DNA of 39,674 nucleotides from Chloroflexota bacterium (GTDB lineage: Bacteria; Chloroflexota; Dehalococcoidia; Lucifugimonadales; Lucifugimonadaceae): the NCBI GenBank assembly GCA_027624075.1, contig JAQBUH010000021.1, positions 1 through 39,674 of the forward strand. The letters run 5' to 3'. Positions 16,494-23,831 of the stretch are shown here, in pieces. The stretch's first letter is position 1, and each line of letters opens with the position of its first letter. The notes below the pieces were generated by a model that was not told the DNA's origin, ran no database searches, and worked only from the letters and a program-made list of their open reading frames with translations. A program made the position numbers and the translations under genes.

Positions 16494-18220
16494 CTGGTCG
16501 CACCTGCCTTTTTCGTCGCTTTGAGCCTCTGTTTTATCTGGCCTGCGAGGTCGCCTGGTCTAAATGGTAACCCCGTGTACTGCGTTATCGATACAGCGTT
16601 TATGCCTTCTTGCCTGAGGAGACCGGACCATTGGCCGAGGTAGTTGAGCTCAGGAACTATGACGAGGTCCTTCTTCTTCAAGGCGTCAAGGACCGCCTGA
16701 GGCAGCGGGCTGAGCGCCACGGAATAGATCCAACTGATCTCGGCTCCCTCTGCCTTCAGCCGGTCGTACGCCTCTCTTGCAGGCCCCTTCGATGAGCCCC
16801 ACGGCATCAGGGCCACGCTGGCGTCGCCCTCTATCTCGAACGGAGCGTCGTTGAGCAGGTTGAGCTTTCTGAAGCGGCGCTCCGTCAGGCGGATGTGGTG
16901 GTCAGGCAGGTGAGTGGTGTCGCCGACCTCGTCGTGTTCGCTGCCGTTGGCAACATATGCGCCCGGCCCACCCGGAAGCGGCATTGGAGGAAGCGGCACT
17001 GTGCCGTCCCAGGAGACGTAGCGTTTGTAGCCGTTTTCTCCATTTCCGGTATAGATTGAGCGAGACTCCTGCTTAACGCTGCCGATGTCCGGCTTGCGGA
17101 TGTTTTCGCCTCGCTCCGCCTGCCCCATCTCAGACATAACCATGACCGGGCCCTGGTAGCGCTCGGCCCAGTTGACCGCGAGCGCGCCTGCATAGAAGCA
17201 CTCCTCGACCGATCCGGGGGCGAGCACAGGCATCTTGACGTCGCCGTGGGCAGGATGGAGGCAGACGAGCAGGTCTGACTGCTCGGACTTGGTCGGGAGG
17301 CCGGTTGCGGGGCCGCCACGTTGCACGTCTACGACGACGCACGGTATCTCCGCCATCCACGCAAGGCCGAGTCCCTCGCCCATGAGCGATATGCCGGGGC
17401 CTGCGGTCGCGGTCATCGCCTTCTTCCCTGCATAACCGGCGCCGACCAGCGTGGCTATCGCCTCAAGCTCAGATGCAACCTGGTAGGCGAAGCGGTCTTT
17501 GCCGACCAGGTTGTTCTCCATCCACAAAAGGATGGTAGTGGCGGGCGAGATTGGGTAGCCAACGTAGAAATCTAGCCCGGCCGCGAACGCGCCAAGCGAC
17601 AGCGCCGCGTTGCCGGTGATCATCACCTGTTCGTAGCCGGGGACGTTAGCAGGGGCCAGTTGACCGACCCTGTAGCCGGCCTCTTCCGCGACGCCTACGC
17701 CGAGCCGAACGGCCTCTATGTTGGCCTTGATGATCTCGTCGTCGCCTTGACGGCCGCGGGTGAACCGCTCGGTAATGTAGGCGTCGATCTCCGTGAGCGG
17801 GAAGTCCATGAGCGTTGCGACGGCGCCGATGGTGACCATGTTTGCGGCGCGGGCGTTGCCAGTCGACTTGGCTAGCTCGTCCGCCTTGATGCCGAAGTAG
17901 TGGCCGCCGGACGGGAGGTCGAACTCCTCCGCGTTATATATCGTGACTCCGTCAGAGGCGAGATCGTCGCTGTGGTGGTTGTAGGCGTACTCATTGAGAG
18001 CGACGAGGATGTCTACATGGTCACCGTTGCTGAGCACGGGCCGGTTGGAGATCCTGACTTGCGAGGAGGCCGGACCGCCCATGATCTGGGAAGGGAAGGT
18101 TGAGAACGTCTGTACGTAGTACCCGGCATGTACAGCCGCTCTTGCCAGTGCGTCCGCAGACGTCACAAGCCCCTGTCCACCCTCACCCGCAAACCTTATT
18201 ACGAAGTCTTCTCTCAGCAA
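16490..18220 (-). CDS. korA: 2-oxoacid:ferredoxin oxidoreductase, fused gamma-alpha subunit
   Basis: A 576-aa subunit with an N-terminal gamma domain (about 1-185, FAGEGGQGLVTSADALARAA) followed by the alpha domain starting near GYEQVMITGNAALSLGAFAAG. It contains the CoA/ThDP-contacting segments GYPISPATTIL and TATAGPGISLMGEGLGLAWM. This gamma-alpha fusion with a separate beta is the standard two-subunit Kor form. The start is TTG 18220, preceded by a GGCAGGGCAG purine-rich site; no better in-frame start was found. It is first in the korA-korB operon, behind a 517-nt gap that must hold the promoter. Confidence 0.93.
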   Translation of the reverse strand: MLREDFVIRFAGEGGQGLVTSADALARAAVHAGYYVQTFSTFPSQIMGGPASSQVRISNRPVLSNGDHVDILVALNEYAYNHHSDDLASDGVTIYNAEEFDLPSGGHYFGIKADELAKSTGNARAANMVTIGAVATLMDFPLTEIDAYITERFTRGRQGDDEIIKANIEAVRLGVGVAEEAGYRVGQLAPANVPGYEQVMITGNAALSLGAFAAGLDFYVGYPISPATTILLWMENNLVGKDRFAYQVASELEAIATLVGAGYAGKKAMTATAGPGISLMGEGLGLAWMAEIPCVVVDVQRGGPATGLPTKSEQSDLLVCLHPAHGDVKMPVLAPGSVEECFYAGALAVNWAERYQGPVMVMSEMGQAERGENIRKPDIGSVKQESRSIYTGNGENGYKRYVSWDGTVPLPPMPLPGGPGAYVANGSEHDEVGDTTHLPDHHIRLTERRFRKLNLLNDAPFEIEGDASVALMPWGSSKGPAREAYDRLKAEGAEISWIYSVALSPLPQAVLDALKKKDLVIVPELNYLGQWSGLLRQEGINAVSITQYTGLPFRPGDLAGQIKQRLKATKKAGATR

Positions 18221-18737
18221 TTACTGCCCTGCCGTTGAACTATTCCTGGCTCATATCCGCAATTTCGTGCTTGTCAAACTTTCGTACACCGGCGAAGATT
18301 CTACCTGCTCAGGACGCGTCAGGGCGCACGAACTGCCTGACCGGTATGCGGAAACTGTGAAGATCGATGGCTGAGGCAGGCGCCGGTCGCATCCAACTGT
18401 GATTAGACGCGAGCAAACGATGGGTTGAACCGTGTACCTTCAGTGTACGTGGTCTGAACTGATGCGAGACCATGAAACGGAAGGTTGCGTATGCGATTAA
18501 GAGCCCCGACAGGCCAGATCGGATCAAGAACGTTCGACGCAGGACCTTTGGACAACGGCCAGTAGCCATTTGTCCAGTACGCTGCCAATGCGGTACGGTA
18601 CGCTTCGTGGGGCCGCCCAATCCGCCCATGTTATTGCGGCGCTTATGCTCACGATCTACAGGCGCAAGTGGCGGCGATAATAGATTTGATCGCCGCCAGA
18701 CGATTTCACGCTGACTGAAACAGGCTGACAGAGCCCA
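18221..18737 (+). other. Divergent intergenic region korA / GNAT
   Basis: A 517-nt region between divergently transcribed korA and the acetyltransferase gene. Long frames here on the minus strand are shadows of the acetyltransferase gene and lack protein-like composition. It must hold both promoters, but I cannot assign hexamers with confidence. Confidence 0.5.
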
Positions 18738-19418
18738 ATGAGACGAGAATCCTGGAAAAAGCTGTGGCCCTTCCTGAAGGACCCTGCGACGGACAGCAGG
18801 AACATCAGGGTTGAGGGAAAACTCGTGGTCCTCCGCTCCAAGCGGATGGAGGACGCCGAGGCCGACTTTCACTGGCGCGTCGACCCTGAGCTTGCGACGC
18901 TTGACGCTACCCGGCCGATCACGATCACGCTGAAGGAGTACATGCGGTACCACCGCGATGATCTCCAGTTCCCTTCTTCGAGGTCGGTCCGGCTTGCGAT
19001 CGACACGCTGGACGGCGTCCACATCGGCAACTGCATGTACTACGACATCGACGCCGAGCTCGGGCAGGCGGAGTTCGGGATCATGATCGGCAACAGCAGC
19101 TACTGGAACTCCGGCTACGGCACAGACGCCGTGCTGACGATGCTGCACTACATCTTCACAAGCACCTGGCTGCGCCGTATCTACCTGCACACGCTCTCGA
19201 ACAACTCTCGCGCGCAGCGTGCTTTTGCCAAGGCCGGGTTCGAGGTTGACAGGGCTGTGCGCAAAGACGGCTTCGACTTCATCCGCATGGAGATCACAAG
19301 TGAGCGCTGGGAAGAGCTTCACGCCGGAGAGTTGGACGGCGTCGGGGAGAAGGCACAGACGGCTGAGCCGTCGCTCGACTCACAGCCGGCAGGAAGAGCC
19401 TCAGCCTTCGAGGCCTGA
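18738..19418 (+). CDS. GNAT-family N-acetyltransferase (RimJ/RimL-like)
   Basis: A 226-aa GNAT protein. After about 20 N-terminal residues it begins the RimJ/RimL-like pattern (VEGKLVVLRSKRMEDAEADF). The acetyl-CoA pyrophosphate-binding region is YWNSGYGTDAVLTML, and the C-terminal half has the usual SNNSRAQRAFAKAGFEV segment, where a side chain helps protonate the leaving thiol. The last 30 residues are polar and probably disordered. It would transfer an acetyl group to an amine of a protein or small molecule; the acceptor is unknown. It appears monocistronic, with a hairpin downstream. Confidence 0.88.
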   Translation: MRRESWKKLWPFLKDPATDSRNIRVEGKLVVLRSKRMEDAEADFHWRVDPELATLDATRPITITLKEYMRYHRDDLQFPSSRSVRLAIDTLDGVHIGNCMYYDIDAELGQAEFGIMIGNSSYWNSGYGTDAVLTMLHYIFTSTWLRRIYLHTLSNNSRAQRAFAKAGFEVDRAVRKDGFDFIRMEITSERWEELHAGELDGVGEKAQTAEPSLDSQPAGRASAFEA

Positions 19419-19450
19419 GCGGCCGGGCCGGGCTGGAGCACCGGGCCTAC

Positions 19451-19488
19451 GTAAGGTCTGATCCCGCTGGCTCCGTTCCGGACCTTAC
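19451..19488 (+). terminator. Inverted repeat, possible terminator of the GNAT gene
   Basis: A perfect 8-bp inverted repeat (GTAAGGTC at 19451-19458, GACCTTAC at 19481-19488) with a 22-nt spacer begins 32 nt after the GNAT stop. There is no T-run, so it could be a terminator-like hairpin or an operator for the downstream gene. Confidence 0.4.
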
Positions 19489-19607
19489 TGATGCTGATAG
19501 CATGCTGCCGCGCATCTGCCCTATTAAAACGGCAAAACGGCAGCGCCCAGGCGCCACGCGTAAGCCATCGAAGCACAGCAAAAGCAGCGAATTCCGGAGC
19601 CACGACG

Positions 19608-20240
19608 ATGAAACTCCTACTTATCACAGGCGGGAAGCACCCGTATGAAGAGTCGACGCCTGTCATGACCGCGTTTCTGAAGGAAGCGGGACACGATGTG
19701 ACGGTGTCTGAGCCTGCCGGCGAGCTTGCCGGTGACCTGGGCGGCTTCGACGCTATTGTGCTGAATACGCTACGGCAGCCCGCGACGGAGAACGATTTCT
19801 CGGGAGGCCAGCGCTCCGGCCTGAAGAGTTATGTTGAGAACGGCGGCGGGCTGGTTTCAGCACACATCTCGGCGGCATCTTGCCCGGAATGGGCCGATAT
19901 GAATAAGATCACCGGCGGAGGATGGGTCCTGGGCAAGAGCTGGCACCCGCCGTTCGGCTGGTTCGAGGTGTTTATCGATAAGCCGGAACATCCGCTTGCG
20001 AAGGGCGTCTCGAAGTCGTTCTGGACCTACGACGAGTGCTACTGCGGCCTGGACATTCAGCCGGGCATCGACGTGTTCATGCACGGCGTTGTCGAGGGTG
20101 AGGACAAGCCGCTGGGCTGGTCACACAAGTACGGCAAGGGCAAGGTGGCGAACATCGCGCTCGGCCACGCGGCCTCAAGCCAGCTCCACCCCAACTTCCA
20201 GAAGCTGATCCTCAACAGCGTGGAGTATGTGACCGGGTAG
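19608..20240 (+). CDS. ThuA domain-containing protein
   Basis: A 210-aa protein of the ThuA / trehalose-utilisation-like family, a glutamine-amidotransferase-like fold often found with sugar catabolism. It starts MKLLLITGGKHPYEESTPVM, then FDAIVLNTLRQ, and GGGLVSAHISAASCPEW where the nucleophile-elbow region of the fold lies. It ends with the typical GKGKVANIALGHAASS and LILNSVEYV. ATG 19608 is chosen over an upstream in-frame start at 19491 because a CGGAG site lies 8 nt upstream and family similarity starts there. The biochemical function of the family is not settled. No sugar genes are adjacent here. Confidence 0.88.
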   Translation: MKLLLITGGKHPYEESTPVMTAFLKEAGHDVTVSEPAGELAGDLGGFDAIVLNTLRQPATENDFSGGQRSGLKSYVENGGGLVSAHISAASCPEWADMNKITGGGWVLGKSWHPPFGWFEVFIDKPEHPLAKGVSKSFWTYDECYCGLDIQPGIDVFMHGVVEGEDKPLGWSHKYGKGKVANIALGHAASSQLHPNFQKLILNSVEYVTG

Positions 20241-20268
20241 AGGTGCGGCGTCGGGCAATCATGTCGGC

Positions 20269-22104
20269 TCACCCCTCCTGCGGCGGCGCCGGGTTGATCA
20301 GGTCCATCCCTATCGTCTCGGGGATGATGGCCGCCAGCTCCTCGACGGTCCAGCGGCCGTCTTTGTGGATGGAGCGCTGCGGCTCAGGGTGGCTCATCAC
20401 GCTCACCCTGTTGCCGACCGTGTGAAAGATCATCCCGGTCACGCCCGCCGCCTCGTCAGACGCCAGCCATGCGATCATCGGCGCAACGTCGTCAGGGTCG
20501 CTGGTCAGCATTCCCTCGGGCGGCGACAGGAACTCCCCCGCCCGCCTCGCCCGCGCCGTGTCCGGAACGCTGTCCGTCATTCGGGTCGCCGCGCCGGGTG
20601 AGATGACGTTCGCCGTGACGTTGTAGCGCGCAAGGTCCTTCGCAACGACTCTCGTAAACCCGGCGATGCCCTCTTTCGCAGCACCGTAGTTCGCCTGCCC
20701 GCCGTAGCCGTAGAGGCCGGAGACAGAGCTGAAGGTGATGATGCGGCCGCCGCTGCCCTGCTCCTTGAACACCTGCGACGCAGGCTGCACCACGGAAAAA
20801 GTTCCTTTCATGTGCACGGCGATCACGTCGTCCCACTCCTGCTCCGTCATGTTGAAGAACATGCGGTCCCGAAGGATGCCCGCGGCGGTGACGACGATGT
20901 CGAGGCGGCCGAAGGTGTCGAGCGCCGTTTTGACGATGTTTGCGCCGCCTTCCATCTGCGCAACGCTCTGGTAGCACGCAACCGCTTTGCCGCCGAGCTC
21001 GCTGATCTCCTCGACGACCATTGCAGCGGGCGAGGTGTCGTTGCCTGCGCCGTCGAGCGCCGCGCCGATGTCTGCGACGACCACGGACGCACCCTCGGCG
21101 GCCAGCATCTTCGCAACGCCGCGGCCAATGCCCCGCCCCGCGCCGGTGACCACGGCGACCTTGCCTTCGAGACGCCTCGCAGGGCCGGCCTTCCGGTCGA
21201 GCTTTTTGTCCGGGACCAGGTAGCGGGGCGTGAGCCGGTCCAGCTCAGGCAACTCCCAGCGGCCGGGCGGGTTCGGGTTGTAGATGGTCCTGGTCCGCCG
21301 CGGCAACGACAGGTGCGTGACTGTGCCGCCGTACACGAGAAAGACCTGGCCGTTGATGGGCGCTGAGTAGTCGGAGGCGAGGTAGGCGACGAACGGAGCT
21401 ACGTCCTCAGCCTTCCACGGCTGCTCACCCTTCGCGGGCATCAGCCCTTGCTCACGGAGGTTGTCTTTCACGCTGTCCGGTATCGACTCCACCATGCGGG
21501 TCTCGGCGCGGGGAGCGATGGAGTTCGAGGTGACGCCGTACTTTCCGAGGTCCTTCGCAAGCACCTTGGTGAAGCCTGCGATGGCGGCCTTGGCGGCGCC
21601 GTAATTGGCCTGCCCGGAGAATCCGACGAGGCCGGACTCGGAGCTGAAGGTGATGATGCGGCCGCCGCGCTGCTTGCGGAAGATTGGCGCTGCGTGGCGG
21701 ACGACCGACGCTGTGCCCTTGAGATGGACGGCGATGACGTCGTCCCACTCCTGCTCGGTCATGTTGTAGATCATCCGGTCACGCAGGATGCCGGCTGCGG
21801 TGACCACGATGTCGATGCGGCCAAAGGTGTCGAGCGCCGCCTCGACGATGCGCTGGCCGCCTTGCCAGGTGGCGACCGACTCGATGACCGGCGCTGCCTC
21901 TCCACCAAGCGCTTTGATGGCGGCGACGGTCTCGTCTGCCGGAGTGCCGGACTGGGCGGCGCCGTCGAGTGCGACTCCGGCATCGTTGACGATCACCTTT
22001 GCGCCGTTGCGGGCCAGCTCCTCGGCGACGGCACGGCCGATGCCGCGTCCGGCGCCTGTGACGATGGCGACTTTTCCTTGCAGTGAGGTGTTAAGTGCTG
22101 GCAT
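20269..22104 (-). CDS. Tandem short-chain dehydrogenase (two SDR domains, MFE-2/Fox2-like)
   Basis: A 611-aa protein with two complete SDR domains. Domain 1 (about 10-265) has TGAGRGIG at 16-23, Ser155 and Tyr168/Lys172 in the YGAAK motif. Domain 2 (about 312-560) has TGAGRGIG at 320-327, Ser460 and Tyr473/Lys477. Both share VTAAGILRDRM and NMTEQEWDDVIAVH, so they arose by internal duplication and both keep catalytic residues. The sequence type is that of the (3R)-hydroxyacyl-CoA dehydrogenase half of peroxisomal multifunctional enzyme 2; yeast Fox2 also has two SDR units. Two MaoC-like hotdog genes lie directly upstream in the same direction, supporting acyl-CoA hydration then oxidation. Confidence 0.92.
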   Translation of the reverse strand: MPALNTSLQGKVAIVTGAGRGIGRAVAEELARNGAKVIVNDAGVALDGAAQSGTPADETVAAIKALGGEAAPVIESVATWQGGQRIVEAALDTFGRIDIVVTAAGILRDRMIYNMTEQEWDDVIAVHLKGTASVVRHAAPIFRKQRGGRIITFSSESGLVGFSGQANYGAAKAAIAGFTKVLAKDLGKYGVTSNSIAPRAETRMVESIPDSVKDNLREQGLMPAKGEQPWKAEDVAPFVAYLASDYSAPINGQVFLVYGGTVTHLSLPRRTRTIYNPNPPGRWELPELDRLTPRYLVPDKKLDRKAGPARRLEGKVAVVTGAGRGIGRGVAKMLAAEGASVVVADIGAALDGAGNDTSPAAMVVEEISELGGKAVACYQSVAQMEGGANIVKTALDTFGRLDIVVTAAGILRDRMFFNMTEQEWDDVIAVHMKGTFSVVQPASQVFKEQGSGGRIITFSSVSGLYGYGGQANYGAAKEGIAGFTRVVAKDLARYNVTANVISPGAATRMTDSVPDTARARRAGEFLSPPEGMLTSDPDDVAPMIAWLASDEAAGVTGMIFHTVGNRVSVMSHPEPQRSIHKDGRWTVEELAAIIPETIGMDLINPAPPQEG

Positions 22105-22145
22105 TGGTTTGCTTTCGTGTTTCCCGATAACGATGGGATACGGCT

Positions 22146-22625
22146 TCAGGCGTCGTCGCTCCGCGGCAGCTCGACCACCGCTGTGGCGGGTGTCGTTACG
22201 GCGCCGGAATCGTCTTCGAGGCCAAGCTCAATTTCTACCAGGCCGGCGTCGTCTTCGATCCGCTTGCCCGTCACCCGGCCCCGGCAGGTTTTTTTGCCGA
22301 TATAGTCGATGCCGCGGTACTGGACGCTGAACTCTCGCATCCAGCCGGAGTCGCCCAGCCAGTCTGTGACGACCTGCGCCAGCCATGCGCTCTTCAGCGC
22401 TCCGTGGATGATGACGCTATCGTGGCCGGCCTTCCGGGCGACGTCCTTGTCGTAGTGAATGGGCTGGAAGTCGCCGGAGGCGCCTGCGTACATGACGAGC
22501 TGCCGCGTGTCCGGTGTGAGTTCGAGTGACGGAAGCTCATCGCCTGGCTGCACGTCCTCGTACCAGAGGGCTGCGAGCTTGCCGGGCGATGGCCTGTGCA
22601 TTCGACTCTCCTGAGTACCAGCCAT
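22146..22625 (-). CDS. MaoC-like hotdog dehydratase
   Basis: A 159-aa hotdog-fold protein of the MaoC/(R)-specific enoyl-CoA hydratase group. The region YAGASGDFQPIHYDKDVARKAG carries the catalytic Asp/His pair of hydratase 2 (D-x4-H). IHGALKSAWL is the following hotdog helix. The annotated start is ATG 22625, with GGAGAGG 7 nt upstream; a GTG at 22631 would overlap the upstream stop, but its ribosome site would be too close. It lies 41 nt before the double-SDR gene. Together with its upstream neighbour it likely forms the hydratase of a 2-enoyl-CoA to 3-hydroxyacyl-CoA step. Confidence 0.88.
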   Translation of the reverse strand: MAGTQESRMHRPSPGKLAALWYEDVQPGDELPSLELTPDTRQLVMYAGASGDFQPIHYDKDVARKAGHDSVIIHGALKSAWLAQVVTDWLGDSGWMREFSVQYRGIDYIGKKTCRGRVTGKRIEDDAGLVEIELGLEDDSGAVTTPATAVVELPRSDDA

Positions 22626-22627
22626 GT

Positions 22628-23140
22628 TCACGCCTCTCCAAGTCCACTTGCGGCAGCCTCAGAGTCTGGCTCGCCGTAGGTGATTATCGTGGTCTCCTGT
22701 ACGGCTACGACCTGCCCGAGCTGGTTTGTGTATGTGATCTCACGCACCTTGAACAGCATCTCGCCGAGCCGGCCGGTTTTGGTGAATAGCTCCTTCAGCG
22801 AGCGGGTTACGGTGATCGAGTCGCCGACTCGGACCGGACGGAGGAAACGGTAGTTGCTGCCTGCGTCGAGTATGTGGGCGAATGGCTCGGGAAAAGGGCT
22901 TTCTGAAGGGCCTGGGAGCAGGGAGCGAAGAAATGTGGGCGGCGCTATCAAGCTTCCGAGTGCGGAGTCGCGTGCGACGGCTTCGTCTGTGTAGAGAGGG
23001 TTGGAGTCACCGATTGCGCAGGCGAAGCGGGCGACATCCCAGCGGCTGATCTCGTACGTGGCAGGCTGCGACTCGACACCGATGTGGGAGCGCATCTGGT
23101 CTGTGATGATGTTAGACGGTGTTGATGGCGGCATTGTCAT
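22628..23140 (-). CDS. FAS1-like / MaoC N-terminal-type hotdog dehydratase
   Basis: A 170-aa hotdog protein with the layout of MaoC N-terminal (FAS1-like dehydratase) domains: RWDVARFACAIGDSNPLY, then SLIAPPTFLRSL, and GSNYRFLRPVRVGDSITVTR. ATG 23140 (MTMPPSTPS) is the start that fits; longer frames add unrelated residues. Its stop is 2 nt before the start of the second hotdog gene. Such pairs commonly act as a heterodimer in which one subunit keeps the catalytic Asp/His, here the downstream gene. That pairing is an inference from adjacency and family precedent. Confidence 0.85.
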   Translation of the reverse strand: MTMPPSTPSNIITDQMRSHIGVESQPATYEISRWDVARFACAIGDSNPLYTDEAVARDSALGSLIAPPTFLRSLLPGPSESPFPEPFAHILDAGSNYRFLRPVRVGDSITVTRSLKELFTKTGRLGEMLFKVREITYTNQLGQVVAVQETTIITYGEPDSEAAASGLGEA

Positions 23141-23252
23141 GTGCGGTTGACGATTGTGATCAGGCGCCCGGCGGAATCGGCTCGGTTGCCACCTCGCCAC
23201 ATCACCCAACGTGACGCCAGTTTAGCGCGTGCAGGCGATGTGAGTGGTCTTG

Positions 23253-23831
23253 CTAAGGCCTCTTCCGCGTTCGCCCGCGCCTGCGGCGGCTGCTGGCCAG
23301 CGGAGTCTCGCCCATTGCTTCCCCTGACCGTCCCGCGGCCTCCTGGCGGGCACGCTTCTTCGCGCTCCGGCTGAGGCGGACGCCGTCTTCACCTCGAGCC
23401 CCTGCCGGACGGTCTGCCGTGTCCTGCGCCGGTCGCCTGCCGCGTCCGAAATAGAGGGAGACTGACGACGCGACAGAGAGGATGACGGCAGGCATATAGA
23501 ACACGCCGAGCCATGGCAGGAAGGCGACAGTGAATGCCAGCAAGACCCCGGTTGATGCGACCGAGTTGATCTTGTCGTTCTTCCGTCGAGGGCCGGGAGC
23601 CTGCGGCAGCGCAATCAGCGGCGCCCCGAGCACCAGGACTGGCAGGAGGATCAGGACGATGACGCCGGCTCCGCTATCTTCGATCAGCGTCATCGCCGAA
23701 CCATCCAGAAGCTCAACGGTCGGCGCAAACGCCACGAACCCTGCTGCGATGATCGCTGCGATGAACGCAGATAGCGCCAGGAAGTAGGACCTGTCCAGCC
23801 CTGCGAGCCATCTCAGGACGCGGCCAATCAC
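23253..23831 (-). CDS. Hypothetical membrane protein with basic C-terminal tail
   Basis: A 192-aa protein I do not recognise. Hydrophobic segments lie at about 15-38, 54-76 and 93-123, giving three to four membrane helices. Residues 130-192 are Arg-rich, ending SSRRRRGRTRKRP. It overlaps the upstream helicase gene by 4 nt (ATGA), so it is translationally coupled to it. The tail could contact nucleic acid or phospholipid head groups, but that is speculation. Confidence 0.75.
   Translation of the reverse strand: MIGRVLRWLAGLDRSYFLALSAFIAAIIAAGFVAFAPTVELLDGSAMTLIEDSGAGVIVLILLPVLVLGAPLIALPQAPGPRRKNDKINSVASTGVLLAFTVAFLPWLGVFYMPAVILSVASSVSLYFGRGRRPAQDTADRPAGARGEDGVRLSRSAKKRARQEAAGRSGEAMGETPLASSRRRRGRTRKRP

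Noticed and set aside
18309-19322. Long minus-strand frame of 337 codons
   Set aside because: Antisense to the GNAT gene; no domain pattern.
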